DNA of 64,000 nucleotides from Mucilaginibacter gracilis (GTDB lineage: Bacteria > Bacteroidota > Bacteroidia > Sphingobacteriales > Sphingobacteriaceae). The stretch's first letter is position 1. The number at the start of each line of letters is the position of its first letter. The notes under the pieces were generated by a model. It was not told where the DNA came from. It worked only from the letters and a program-made list of their open reading frames with translations, and did no database searches. Positions 23,533 to 33,020 of this stretch are shown piece after piece. The DNA lies in contig NZ_RBKU01000001.1 of assembly GCF_003633615.1 (NCBI RefSeq), forward strand, positions 4,464,001 through 4,528,000, in the 5' to 3' direction. Made by a program: the position numbers and the translations under genes.

Positions 23533-25935
23533 ATGGCCAAAAATTTACTCATAGTTGAGTCACCGGCGAAAGCCAAAACCATTGAAGGATACCTGGGAAA
23601 AGACTTCACTGTTAAGTCGAGCTACGGGCATATCCGTGATTTGGTTAAATCGGAAGATGCCATAGATATTAACAATAACTTTGAACAAAAGTATGAGGTT
23701 CCTGCCGATAAAAAACAGGTAGTGAGCGAGTTAAGAAAGTTAGCTAAAGAAGCCGAAATGGTTTGGCTGGCATCGGATGAGGACCGCGAGGGAGAAGCCA
23801 TATCATGGCATTTATTTGATACATTAGATTTAAAGGATGCAACGACAAAACGCATCGTGTTTCATGAGATCACCAAATCGGCCATAACAAAGGCGATAGA
23901 AAATCCACGTAAAATAGATTATAATTTAGTTCATGCACAGCAGGCGCGTCGTGTTTTAGACAGGCTGGTTGGTTTTGAACTATCTCCGGTTTTATGGAAA
24001 AAAGTAAAACCATCGCTATCAGCAGGTCGTGTTCAATCGGTAGCTGTAAGGCTTATTGTTGATAGGGAAAGAGAGATCAATAAATTTAAGGCCGAAGCTG
24101 CATTCCGCATCGTGGCTCTTTTTGGTAAAGGTCGCGAATCGTTCAAGGCCGAATTGCCGGAGCGCTTTAGCAAACAAGAGGATGCCGAGAAATTTTTAAC
24201 CGATTGTATTGCAGCAGCTTTTAATATAAAAAGCCTTGAAACCCGGCCAACCAAACGTGGCCCGGCGGCTCCCTTCACCACGTCAACTTTACAACAGGAA
24301 GCCAGCCGCAAACTGGGTTTTTCGGTTTCGCGCACTATGCAGGTAGCGCAAAAGCTGTACGAATATGGTAAGATAACTTATATGCGTACCGATTCTGTAA
24401 ACTTATCCGACACTGCTTTGCAGGCAGCCGAGAAGCAAATCACATCCGCATACGGCGAAAGATATCATCAGTTACGTAAATACAAAACTAAATCGGCTGG
24501 CGCGCAGGAAGCTCACGAGGCCATCCGCCCAACGTTTTTTGAAAACCATACCACAGACGGCGACCCTTCTGAACGGAGGCTTTACGAATTGATATGGAAG
24601 CGTGCAATTGCATCGCAAATGAGTGAAGCACAGTTTGAGAAAACCGTTGCAAAAATTAGTATATCAACCCGTAACGAAGATTTAGTTGCTAACGGCGAGG
24701 TGATGAAATTTGATGGCTTTTTGAAGGTTTACCTGGAATCTTCTGACGAGGATGAAGAAATATCAGAAGACGGCGACAATGCTATTTTGCCGCCTTTAAC
24801 CAAAGGGCAGTTACTCACCTTACGGGAAATGACAGCTACCGAACGCTACACTCGCGCTTCAGCCAGATATACCGAAGCCAGTTTGGTTAAAAAACTGGAA
24901 GAATTAGGCATTGGCCGCCCCAGTACCTACGCTCCTACCATTTCCACTATTCAAAATCGTGGCTATGTGGTTAAAGAAGACAGGGATGGCAAACCCCGTA
25001 ATTTCCGTGTGATGACTTTGAGCGACGGAAAAATTGCTAAAGAAGAAAAAACCGAAAATACAGGTGTGGAACGCTCTAAATTGTTCCCAACTGATATTGG
25101 TGCCGTAGTTAACGATTTTTTGGTTCAGCATTTTAATGGCATTGTTGATTTTAACTTTACCGCTACCGTTGAAAAGCAATTTGATGAAATAGCCCAAGGG
25201 TTAACGGAATGGACAGCCATGATCCGGTCGTTTTATACGCCTTTCCACCAGGAGGTTGAAAGTACCACTAAAAATGCCGACAGAGCCAACGGCGGCAGGG
25301 ATTTAGGTATCGACGAGAAATCGGGCAAAATGGTTTCGGTACGTATTGGCCGTTACGGCCCATTTGTACAAATAGGCGAAAGCGAAAGCAAGGAAAAAGT
25401 GGAGGGTCAGGAAAAGCCGGTATATGCAAGCTTGCGCACCGGCCAAATGATGGAAACCATTACTTTGGAAGAGGCAATGGAGCTATTTAAGCTACCCAAA
25501 AAAGTTGGCTTTTTTGAAGAGAAGGACATGACGGTTGCCATTGGTAAATTTGGCCCATATATTAGGCACAACAGTGCTTTTTACTCGTTACCAAAAGGTA
25601 TTGACCCGCTGGATGTGCTGGAAGACCAGGCCATTGAAATTATCCAGGAGAAGCGTAAAAAAGACGCCGAGCGCCTGATTAAAGTATTTGATGAAAACCC
25701 GGAGGTTAAAATATTGAATGGCCGTTGGGGCCCTTACATTGAGTTTGAAAAACTCAACATTAAGATACCTAAAGATAAGGACCCGCTTACGCTTACCTTT
25801 GACGAATGTAAAGCCCTGGCCGAGATTGCCGAGAAGGAACCTAAAAAAGGGAAATTTGGAGCCAAGAAGGCTGTAGCTAAAGCTGCACCTGTTAAAAAGC
25901 CTGCTGTTAAAAAGGCAAAGGCAGTTAAGAAATAA
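23533..25935 (+). CDS. topA: DNA topoisomerase I
   Basis: 800 residues. It relaxes negative supercoils as a type IA enzyme. The TOPRIM domain starts at residue 1 (LLIVESPAKAKTIEGYLG) with Asp82/Asp84 in the DEDREGE motif; the catalytic Tyr283 is in KITYMRTDS. The C-terminus has no Cys4 zinc fingers; instead it has repeated GPFVQIG, GPYIRHNSAFYSLPKG and GPYIEFEKLNIKIPK blocks, the zinc-less C-terminal repeat type, then a Lys/Ala-rich tail of about 25 residues that should bind DNA non-specifically. It is monocistronic or transcribed with the small gene 21 bp downstream. Confidence 0.96.
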   Translation: MAKNLLIVESPAKAKTIEGYLGKDFTVKSSYGHIRDLVKSEDAIDINNNFEQKYEVPADKKQVVSELRKLAKEAEMVWLASDEDREGEAISWHLFDTLDLKDATTKRIVFHEITKSAITKAIENPRKIDYNLVHAQQARRVLDRLVGFELSPVLWKKVKPSLSAGRVQSVAVRLIVDREREINKFKAEAAFRIVALFGKGRESFKAELPERFSKQEDAEKFLTDCIAAAFNIKSLETRPTKRGPAAPFTTSTLQQEASRKLGFSVSRTMQVAQKLYEYGKITYMRTDSVNLSDTALQAAEKQITSAYGERYHQLRKYKTKSAGAQEAHEAIRPTFFENHTTDGDPSERRLYELIWKRAIASQMSEAQFEKTVAKISISTRNEDLVANGEVMKFDGFLKVYLESSDEDEEISEDGDNAILPPLTKGQLLTLREMTATERYTRASARYTEASLVKKLEELGIGRPSTYAPTISTIQNRGYVVKEDRDGKPRNFRVMTLSDGKIAKEEKTENTGVERSKLFPTDIGAVVNDFLVQHFNGIVDFNFTATVEKQFDEIAQGLTEWTAMIRSFYTPFHQEVESTTKNADRANGGRDLGIDEKSGKMVSVRIGRYGPFVQIGESESKEKVEGQEKPVYASLRTGQMMETITLEEAMELFKLPKKVGFFEEKDMTVAIGKFGPYIRHNSAFYSLPKGIDPLDVLEDQAIEIIQEKRKKDAERLIKVFDENPEVKILNGRWGPYIEFEKLNIKIPKDKDPLTLTFDECKALAEIAEKEPKKGKFGAKKAVAKAAPVKKPAVKKAKAVKK

Positions 25936-25956
25936 TATGTTACTTTTTCATGTGTT

Positions 25957-26361
25957 ATGAAAAAAGACTTACCTGATAATAACGTTAAAGATATAGCCAT
26001 TGCTGTGGCACTTGAGCGCGAAAGCAGCGAAAGTAAAATATGGTACGTTTATTTAATAAACCTAAAAAAGGAAATTATTGAAAACGTATTAATTACATCA
26101 AAAGGTTATGGCGAAAAAAATGGCGAACAGGTAAAAACCTCCGTTTTAAGGCATATGATACCTAAAGTTGAAAGCCAGGGGTACGCGCTGATTGAACCAA
26201 TTGACGAGGCTACCTTTGGGCTAAACAACGAGTATTGGCTGAGTTATTACTTAGACGGCAATATTTACGACAAGAAATTTATATTCCTTCCCGAAAGTAT
26301 CATCGAATCAAATTTTATCAAACTTCCGGTTTTAAATAAACCAGGTGTTATGATCCTTTGA
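25957..26361 (+). CDS. Conserved Bacteroidota protein of unknown function
   Basis: 134 residues beginning 21 bp after topA. It has a compact alternation of strands (DIAIAVALERESSESKIWYVYLI, ENVLITSKGYGE, DKKFIFLPESI) and no membrane segment or catalytic motif that I can name. I recall similar proteins in this phylum carrying the misleading label phenylalanyl-tRNA synthetase subunit alpha; nothing in this sequence supports that activity. Closeness to topA suggests co-transcription. Confidence 0.7.
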   Translation: MKKDLPDNNVKDIAIAVALERESSESKIWYVYLINLKKEIIENVLITSKGYGEKNGEQVKTSVLRHMIPKVESQGYALIEPIDEATFGLNNEYWLSYYLDGNIYDKKFIFLPESIIESNFIKLPVLNKPGVMIL

Positions 26362-26704
26362 CAGTTCCTCGTCGGTTAAACCTTCGTTCCGCAAGGCCAA
26401 TGTGCGTGGGTGAACCAACGCACTTATAAAGCTTTTTAACTTCGGCACTATATATTTCATATGGTTGGCGTTTAATTACTTAGTTAGCAGCAAATTATAG
26501 TCCAAATTTCGTTGTAGCTATTAAAACCTGACTTGCTGGTCAGCCATATACCCAATAATTATTAGTCTGGCATTTTATTGCAATTTTCTATAACAAAAAC
26601 GCAACGTTTTTAAGGGCAATGCAGTGTATATTTTTTATACAGTGTAGTTAATTTCAGTCAGCCGGTACAGTTTTTAACTACTGTTTTTTTTATTAATTTT
26701 AGCT
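26362..26704. other. Intergenic region
   Basis: The only structure seen is a stem GTGCGT (26402-26407) with ACGCAC (26418-26423), with no T tract. No small gene or RNA is evident. The sequence TAATTTTAG just before the exonuclease start may be its -7 box. Confidence 0.35.
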
Positions 26705-27409
26705 ATGCTTCAACAGCTCGATTTGCAAAACATACTTGTGCTTGATATTGAAACCGTACCTCAATATGCTAACTTTGAACAAGTGCCGCCAACTTTACAA
26801 AAACTGTGGGGTGCCAAAACCCAGTACCAGCGTAAAGACGAAACACCCGATGAGTTTTACGAACGTGCGGGTATCTGGGCCGAGTTTGGTAAAATTATTT
26901 GCATATCGGTAGGTATATTTACCAAGGAGCAACCTATGGGTTTACGCATCAAATCGTACGCAGGGCATAACGAGGGCGAATTGCTCAAAGAGTTTTGCCT
27001 TCTGCTTAAAAAGCAACCTGTAAATATGGTTTTGTGCGCGCACAACGGCAAGGAGTTTGACTTTCCATACCTTTGCCGCCGTATGCTGATTAATGGAATT
27101 TCGCTCCCTCTGCAATTACAAATAGCCGGAAAAAAGCCATGGGAAATTAACCATTTGGATACCATGGAGTTGTGGAAGTTTGGCGATTATAAAAGCTATA
27201 CCTCATTAAGTTTATTAACCGAAATATTCAATATTCCAACTCCAAAAGACGATATTGATGGTAGCATGGTGGGCCACGTTTATTGGAACGAAAACGATTT
27301 GGCGCGAATATGCACTTATTGCCAAAAAGATGTTATTGCTACGGCACAGCTCATCAGGCGGTTTAGAGGGGACGAGTTGATTGCGGATGAGAATGTAACT
27401 ATTGTTTAA
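26705..27409 (+). CDS. PolB-type 3'-5' exonuclease
   Basis: 234 residues of the predicted exonuclease family PF10108, related to the proofreading domain of B-family polymerases. The DEDDy acidic residues are visible: ILVLDIETVP near 14-20, LCAHNGKEFDFPYL near 118, and YCQKDVIATAQL near 207. It probably acts in DNA repair, though no member is well studied. The ABC ATPase gene begins seven bases after its stop, so they are probably transcribed together without an obvious functional link. Confidence 0.88.
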   Translation: MLQQLDLQNILVLDIETVPQYANFEQVPPTLQKLWGAKTQYQRKDETPDEFYERAGIWAEFGKIICISVGIFTKEQPMGLRIKSYAGHNEGELLKEFCLLLKKQPVNMVLCAHNGKEFDFPYLCRRMLINGISLPLQLQIAGKKPWEINHLDTMELWKFGDYKSYTSLSLLTEIFNIPTPKDDIDGSMVGHVYWNENDLARICTYCQKDVIATAQLIRRFRGDELIADENVTIV

Positions 27410-27415
27410 TTAATT

Positions 27416-29143
27416 ATGCTTGTTGTTAAAAACCTTATTGTTGAATTTAAAACCCACGATGGCCTGTTTACGGCTGTTAAAAATATTTCGTTTAAAATTG
27501 ATAAGGGCGAGGTAATAGGTATAGTGGGCGAATCGGGTTCGGGAAAATCGGTTACTTCGCTGGCTATTATGCGTTTATTAGAACCGTCTAAAAGCATCAT
27601 TAAAGGGCAGATATTGCTCGACGATATTAATTTGCTTGAACTGCGTGCCCGCGAAATGCGCGCCATAAGGGGTAACCGCATCGGTATGATATTTCAGGAA
27701 CCGATGACATCGTTAAACCCGGTGCTCAACTGCGGCTCGCAGGTTGCCGAAGCCATCAGGCTGCATAAGGGTTTAAATAACAAAGAGGCAAGGCAACGTA
27801 CCATTGAATTGTTTAAGGAAGTGCAATTGCCACGACCCGAAAAAATATTTGAAGCTTACCCTCACGAAATATCCGGCGGGCAAAAACAGCGGGTAATGAT
27901 AGCTATGGCATTATCGTGCGATCCGGAAATATTGATAGCCGACGAACCTACAACAGCACTTGATGTAACCGTGCAAAAAACAATTATTGAACTTTTGCTC
28001 AGGTTAAAAGCCGAACGCAACATGAGCTTGATATTTATATCGCACGATTTGGGGGTGATAAGCGAAGTAGCCGACCAGGTTATGGTAATGTACAAGGGCG
28101 ATGTGGTTGAACACGGCGATATTGCCCAAATTTTTAACAACCCACAACACCCCTACACTAAAGGCTTACTGGCGTGCAGGCCCTCAACGGCGCATCATTT
28201 AAAAATGTTACCTACCGTTTCGGACTTTTTGCGCTTTGATGCCGGTGGTGAAATGGTTAAAACCGATTTCAGCATTCATGATATTCAGCAGAAAAACGCT
28301 TACAGTATTAACCAATTATTGCAGCGTAAGGTAAATTTATACTCGCAGGAGCCTTTTTTACGGGTTCAAAACCTTAGTAAATGGTATCCGGTAAACGATG
28401 GCTTTTTACAGCCTGTTAAAAACTACGTTAAAGCAGTTGATGATGTTAGTTTTGAGGTTTACCGCGGCGAAACTCTGGGCCTTGTTGGCGAATCGGGCTG
28501 TGGAAAAAGCACGTTGGGCCGCAGTATTTTACGCCTTATTGAGCCTACATCGGGTACCGTACTATTAGAAAATACCAACATGCAAAGCCTAAGCACCGAG
28601 CAAATGAGGCAAATGCGAAAAGATATACAAATCATCTTCCAGGACCCTTACTCTTCTCTAAACCCAAGGCTTACTGTTGGCGAAGCTATTATGGAACCTT
28701 TGCGCGTGCATCAATTGTATAACAACAATACCGAGCGCAAAGAGCGGGTTATGGAGCTTTTAAAGCGTGTAAATTTAAATGCCGATCATTTTAACCGTTA
28801 CCCTTACGAGTTTTCGGGAGGGCAGCGGCAACGTGTTGTAATTGCAAGGGCCTTGGCTTTACAACCCAAATTTATTATTTGCGACGAATCGGTTTCGGCG
28901 TTAGATGTTTCGGTACAGGCACAGGTATTGAATTTACTGCGCGAATTACAAGAGGAGTTTAGCCTAACCTACATCTTTATCTCGCACGATTTATCGGTGG
29001 TTAAACACATAGCCGATCGTATTATAGTGATGAACAAGGGTGCTATTGAAGAGGTTGGCGATGCCGAACAAGTGTACTACAACCCAACAAAAGATTATAC
29101 CAAAAAGCTTATTGCCTCTATCCCCGGAATGGCTAAGGTTTAG
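27416..29143 (+). CDS. Duplicated ABC ATPase of peptide-importer type (DppD-DppF fusion)
   Basis: 575 residues containing two complete ABC ATPase domains. The first has Walker A GESGSGKS near 37, signature SGGQKQRV and Walker B ILIADEPTTALDV; the second has Walker A GESGCGKS near 360, signature SGGQRQRVV and Walker B FIICDESVSALDV. Both carry the NPQHPYTKGLL or NPTKDYTKKLI oligopeptide-transporter tail. This matches fused ATPases such as YejF and GsiA. The permeases and binding protein expected with it are not in the window, so it is an orphan here. Confidence 0.92.
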   Translation: MLVVKNLIVEFKTHDGLFTAVKNISFKIDKGEVIGIVGESGSGKSVTSLAIMRLLEPSKSIIKGQILLDDINLLELRAREMRAIRGNRIGMIFQEPMTSLNPVLNCGSQVAEAIRLHKGLNNKEARQRTIELFKEVQLPRPEKIFEAYPHEISGGQKQRVMIAMALSCDPEILIADEPTTALDVTVQKTIIELLLRLKAERNMSLIFISHDLGVISEVADQVMVMYKGDVVEHGDIAQIFNNPQHPYTKGLLACRPSTAHHLKMLPTVSDFLRFDAGGEMVKTDFSIHDIQQKNAYSINQLLQRKVNLYSQEPFLRVQNLSKWYPVNDGFLQPVKNYVKAVDDVSFEVYRGETLGLVGESGCGKSTLGRSILRLIEPTSGTVLLENTNMQSLSTEQMRQMRKDIQIIFQDPYSSLNPRLTVGEAIMEPLRVHQLYNNNTERKERVMELLKRVNLNADHFNRYPYEFSGGQRQRVVIARALALQPKFIICDESVSALDVSVQAQVLNLLRELQEEFSLTYIFISHDLSVVKHIADRIIVMNKGAIEEVGDAEQVYYNPTKDYTKKLIASIPGMAKV

Positions 29144-29233
29144 TTTAAAGTACTGAGCTTTAAATGTTGAGTCAAAAAAACAAAGCAGCTATTAACCCGC
29201 AAATACTCATGACTATAAACTAAAGACTGACGA

Positions 29234-29953
29234 CTAAAGACTGGCTGTTTGTTTGCTTGTATGTATATCGGTATTTAAATAATCTTTTTCTACCAATCCA
29301 TCGCGCATACGTACAATACGGTGGGCGTGTAAGGCTATATCCTCTTCGTGGGTAACTAAAATAATGGTATTGCCCTTAGCATGAATTTCTTCCATCAGGG
29401 CCATAATTTCTATAGATGTTTTGGTATCGAGGTTACCCGTAGGCTCATCGGCCAATATGATAGATGGATTATTAATTAAGGCACGGGCCACAGCAACGCG
29501 CTGCCGCTGCCCGCCCGAAAGCTCGTTTGGTTTATGATCTATACGGTTACCAAGTCCAACATTTTCAAGGGCACTTTTTGCGCGCTTTTCGCGGTTTACT
29601 TTATTTACCCCGGCATAAATAAGCGGGAGGCCAACGTTATCTAAAGCGGTATTACGTGGCAAAAGGTTAAAGGTTTGAAAAACGAAACCAATTTCTTTGT
29701 TACGTACTTCGGCAAGGTCATTATCGCTCATGCGGCTTACGTCGGTACCATTTAATGTGTACTCTCCTTTGCTTGGTGTATCAAGGCAGCCTAAAATATT
29801 CATCAGGGTTGACTTGCCCGAACCCGAAGGGCCCATTAATGCCACAAACTCACCTTTGTTAATATTTAACGTAACCGATTTTAAGGCGTGTATAACCTCG
29901 GTACCGATAACATATTTACGACCAATATCTTTAAGCGTTATTAATGGTTGCAT
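29234..29953 (-). CDS. ABC ATPase of LolD/MacB type
   Basis: 239 residues, one ATPase domain: Walker A GPSGSGKS near 40, LSGGQRQRVAVARAL signature near 143, Walker B IILADEPTGNLD near 165. The FQTFNLLP Q-loop and the GNLDTKTS ending are characteristic of the LolD/MacB/FtsE branch, which powers extraction or export steps in the envelope. No partner permease is next to it. It is convergent with the fused ATPase gene. Confidence 0.88.
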   Translation of the reverse strand: MQPLITLKDIGRKYVIGTEVIHALKSVTLNINKGEFVALMGPSGSGKSTLMNILGCLDTPSKGEYTLNGTDVSRMSDNDLAEVRNKEIGFVFQTFNLLPRNTALDNVGLPLIYAGVNKVNREKRAKSALENVGLGNRIDHKPNELSGGQRQRVAVARALINNPSIILADEPTGNLDTKTSIEIMALMEEIHAKGNTIILVTHEEDIALHAHRIVRMRDGLVEKDYLNTDIHTSKQTASL

Positions 29954-30111
29954 CCGTTTTTTCTTTCTTTGACTAAGATATATAGGTAAATGTTACAAGC
30001 GGCAGTTTATTTATTTAGTGCCACGCATTTTTAAGTATCCGTTAATGATAACAGCCTATCAGATGCTTAAAATACGTTTCTTAGGATCAATATTGAACTG
30101 TCAAAAATGTA

Positions 30112-30399
30112 TTAGCCTATCACTTTGGCAACTCTAAAATAGTCGGCATCGTGCTCAGGAGCATTTTCAAGGGCTTCTTCGTGGGTTATTTCCTGTTTAA
30201 CAACGTCTTCGCGGATGCTGTTGGTTAATTCGGTCATGTAAACCAATGGTTCAATGCCAGTTGTGTCAACCTCATTCAGTTTGGCCATAAAATCCAATAT
30301 CCGGTTCATATCTTTAGCTAAATCCTTTTTTTCGGTTTCTGTAACTTCAAGGCGCGCTAAGTGGGCTATCTTCTCAACGGTTTCGTTATCTATTGTCAT
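30112..30399 (-). CDS. gatC: Asp/Glu-tRNA amidotransferase subunit C
   Basis: 95 residues, the normal length. IDNETVEKIAHLARLEVTETE at the start and the central MNRILDFMAKLNEVDTTGIEP block identify GatC. It stabilises GatA in the complex that converts Glu-tRNA(Gln) or Asp-tRNA(Asn) to the correct aminoacyl-tRNA; gatA and gatB are not in this window. It is 62 bp downstream of the acyltransferase gene on the same strand. Confidence 0.93.
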   Translation of the reverse strand: MTIDNETVEKIAHLARLEVTETEKKDLAKDMNRILDFMAKLNEVDTTGIEPLVYMTELTNSIREDVVKQEITHEEALENAPEHDADYFRVAKVIG

Positions 30400-30461
30400 G
30401 GCAGGTAAAGTTAAATAAAAAGATAATGTATTTTGTATTGGCAGGTGTAAATCATATATCC

Positions 30462-31235
30462 CTATCCAACCGAAACTGATTTCATTGTAACGGCATTCGG
30501 CAAATCCGCACTCATAAATTTTTGATTAATCAGGTTATAAACCTCATCCTTCAACAAATCGGCATCATTAATAGTAAGGTGGGCGGTTTCAATGGATTTA
30601 TGAATAAATATATCGCAAATGCCGGGGCGGCTGCCGCGTTTAAAGCCACTGTCGTGTAAAATATGCCAGGTGTTTAAGGAAGTAATTGGTAGGATAGGTA
30701 TTTTTAACTCAATAGCCAACCGGAACGGGCCGCTTTTAAATTCCTCTAAAATTGGAGGGTACTCATCGCCTATTTTGCCTTCGGGGAAAATGATAAGCGT
30801 TTGGCCTTGTTTAAGGTTTTCTGCCGCTTTTTTAAATGCTTTAAATGACGATATTTTGCTTTCGCGGTTAACCGGAATATCTACCGTTTTAGCAAAAATT
30901 TTAAAAAAAGGTGTGTTTGCCAGTTCGGCCTTGCTCATAAAATGATAGTTGCCTTTAACGGCAATACACATTGCCAAAATATCAAGGTTAGATGTATGGT
31001 TGGGGCAAACAATGTAGGTACGGCTCCAATCTACCGGTTCCTGCTCGGTAACATTAAAAAAAATACCCGATGCCGTTGAACTTATATAACAGCATACTCG
31101 CCTCAATTTGTTTAACGTAGGGTATCTTGACTGCTTGCGCGAATAAAACCAAAGCAACGGATAAAACAGTGCTAATGTTAGCAGAGCCGTAAATATGTAA
31201 TAGTAGTTGTGTAAGCGCCTAAAAAAACGAATCAT
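30462..31235 (-). CDS. plsC: 1-acyl-sn-glycerol-3-phosphate acyltransferase, copy 1
   Basis: 257 residues. An N-terminal membrane helix (about 12-28) is followed by the acyltransferase motifs: CPNHTSNLD (H-x4-D) near 78, DIPVNRESKISSFKA near 115, and FPEGKIGDEYPP near 152. It transfers the second acyl chain to lysophosphatidic acid. The gene just upstream (31249-31995) is a close paralogue, 13 bp away, so a tandem duplication in one operon. The two may differ in acyl-donor preference. Confidence 0.9.
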   Translation of the reverse strand: MIRFFRRLHNYYYIFTALLTLALFYPLLWFYSRKQSRYPTLNKLRRVCCYISSTASGIFFNVTEQEPVDWSRTYIVCPNHTSNLDILAMCIAVKGNYHFMSKAELANTPFFKIFAKTVDIPVNRESKISSFKAFKKAAENLKQGQTLIIFPEGKIGDEYPPILEEFKSGPFRLAIELKIPILPITSLNTWHILHDSGFKRGSRPGICDIFIHKSIETAHLTINDADLLKDEVYNLINQKFMSADLPNAVTMKSVSVG

Positions 31236-31248
31236 TTATTCAAGATGT

Positions 31249-31995
31249 TTACCATTGGCCACTTGTAAATTTGGTATTAATGATGCCGAATACTTCATCC
31301 TTCAACCTGTCGGCATCCTCTAAGGTTAAATGTGAAGTTTCTATGGGTTTATGCACGTACACATGGCCAATGCCCGGGCTGCCACCGGTTTCGAGGCCGG
31401 TATCCCATATTATTTTCCAGTTGTCTACACATGTTATGGGCAATATTGGCAGCTTAAGCTCAATAGCCAGGCGGAAGGGGCCGTTTTTAAATTCGTTTAA
31501 ACGGGGCGGATAATCGTCGGGTATTTTGCCTTCGGGGAAAATTACCAGTGTACGCCCGTTTTTTAAATTTTCGGCAGCCTTTTTAAATGCCTTGAACGAC
31601 GACATTTTACTTTCGCGGTTAACCGGAATATCCATGCTTTTAAAAAAGATAGCTAAGGCCCAGTTTTTTAAAAACGCATCCTTACCCATATAGTGAAAGT
31701 TATTTTTGAGTGCCATGTTGCAAGCCGTAACATCCAGACTGGAGCTATGGTTAGGACACACAATATAAGTGCGCTGCCAATCAATAGGCTGTTCGTACTT
31801 TACCCGGTAAAAAATGCCCGATATGGCCGAGCTGCACCAACTGCAAGCCTGCCTAAGCCGGTTCATGGTTGCGTAACGGGACGGCTTTCGCGAATAAAAA
31901 TACAGTAGCGGATAAAACAGTGCAACAAAAAAGCCAACGCTGTAACGGTAAAAACGGGCGTGGATTTTTTTCAATATCATTTTCATCGTCCTCAA
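31249..31995 (-). CDS. plsC: 1-acyl-sn-glycerol-3-phosphate acyltransferase, copy 2
   Basis: 248 residues, same layout as its neighbour: N-terminal helix, CPNHSSSLD motif near 82, DIPVNRESKMSSFKA near 118 and FPEGKIPDDYPP near 155. It could start three codons later at MKMILKK. The two copies are alike throughout but not identical in the region after the catalytic motif, so the duplication is not recent. It is divergent from trpS; only 29 bp separate the two starts, so promoter elements of one must overlap the other gene. Confidence 0.9.
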   Translation of the reverse strand: MRTMKMILKKIHARFYRYSVGFFVALFYPLLYFYSRKPSRYATMNRLRQACSWCSSAISGIFYRVKYEQPIDWQRTYIVCPNHSSSLDVTACNMALKNNFHYMGKDAFLKNWALAIFFKSMDIPVNRESKMSSFKAFKKAAENLKNGRTLVIFPEGKIPDDYPPRLNEFKNGPFRLAIELKLPILPITCVDNWKIIWDTGLETGGSPGIGHVYVHKPIETSHLTLEDADRLKDEVFGIINTKFTSGQW

Positions 31996-32011
31996 AAATA
32001 GAAAAAATACT

Positions 32012-32019
32012 TACTTTCG
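32012..32019 (+). promoter_or_regulatory. -7-like box of trpS
   Basis: TACTTTCG lies five bases before the ATG at 32025, in the short gap to the divergent acyltransferase gene. No TTG at the right spacing was found, so the promoter is weakly supported. Confidence 0.35.
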
Positions 32020-32024
32020 CCCAA

Positions 32025-33020
32025 ATGGAAACTGTTGTTAGCGGTATTAGGTCTACCGGAAATTTACACTTAGGGAATTATTACGGAGCTATTCAAAACT
32101 TCGTTAAAATGCAGCAAGAATATAAATGCTATTTTTTTATTGCCGACCTGCATTCATTAACCACACACCCTACCCCCGAAAACCTGCACGGCAACGTTAA
32201 ACAGGTGCTTGTTGAATATTTGGCTGCCGGTATTGACCCGGAAAAAGCGACCATCTACGTACAATCGGACGTGCCGGAGATTGCCGAGCTGTATTTATAC
32301 ATGAACATGAACGCCTACCTTGGCGAATTGGAACGCAGCACATCGTTTAAAGACAAAGTACGCGCAAACCCCGAAAACGTAAATGCAGGCTTATTAACCT
32401 ACCCGGTTTTAATGGCTGCCGATATTTTGATACATAAAGCCACCAAAGTACCCGTAGGTAAAGACCAGGAACAACACCTTGAAATGGCCCGCACCTTTGG
32501 TAACCGTTTTAACCGCCTGTACAATACCGAATACTTTGCAGAACCTTTTGCCTTTAGTTACAGTGCCAACCTGGTAAAAATACCGGGATTGGACGGGAAA
32601 GGCAAAATGGGAAAATCGGAAGGTGAGGCTAATGCGGTTTACCTGTCGGACTCGCCGGAGGTTATCCGCAAAAAAGTAATGCGCGCCGTTACCGATGCAG
32701 GGCCAACGGTTGAGAACCAGGAAAAACCATCGGAAATACAAAATCTGTTTGATTTGATGAAGGTTGTATCGTCGGCAGATACTGTCCAACATTTTGATAG
32801 CTTGTATAACAAGTGCCAGATACGCTACGGCGATTTGAAAAAGCAACTGGCCGAAGATATGATTATTGCCACAGCCCCCATTCGCGAACGCATTGACGCC
32901 ATTGCCAACGACCCGGCTTATTTACGCAAAGTTGCCGAACAAGGTGCCGATAAAGCCCGCGAAAGTGCACGGAGAACTATTAGTGAAGTAAGGGAGATAA
33001 TTGGTTTTAGAAAGTTTTAA
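32025..33020 (+). CDS. trpS: Tryptophanyl-tRNA synthetase
   Basis: 331 residues from METVVSGIRSTG; the frame is open 52 codons further upstream, but that part is antisense to the acyltransferase and has no family similarity. The class I motifs are TGNLHLGNYYGA (HIGH) at 11-22 and KMGKSEG (KMSKS) near 197; DQEQHLEMAR lies between. It charges tRNA-Trp in the cytoplasm. The start codon falls within a few bases of the putative -7 box. Confidence 0.95.
   Translation: METVVSGIRSTGNLHLGNYYGAIQNFVKMQQEYKCYFFIADLHSLTTHPTPENLHGNVKQVLVEYLAAGIDPEKATIYVQSDVPEIAELYLYMNMNAYLGELERSTSFKDKVRANPENVNAGLLTYPVLMAADILIHKATKVPVGKDQEQHLEMARTFGNRFNRLYNTEYFAEPFAFSYSANLVKIPGLDGKGKMGKSEGEANAVYLSDSPEVIRKKVMRAVTDAGPTVENQEKPSEIQNLFDLMKVVSSADTVQHFDSLYNKCQIRYGDLKKQLAEDMIIATAPIRERIDAIANDPAYLRKVAEQGADKARESARRTISEVREIIGFRKF

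Noticed and set aside
26402..26423. Terminator after the topA-linked small gene
   Set aside because: The stem GTGCGT/ACGCAC has no T tract and an unfavourable inner loop, so it was not called a terminator.
31869..32024. 52-codon N-terminal extension of trpS
   Set aside because: It is antisense to the acyltransferase gene, has no synthetase similarity and would run through the putative -7 box; the standard N-terminus begins at 32025.
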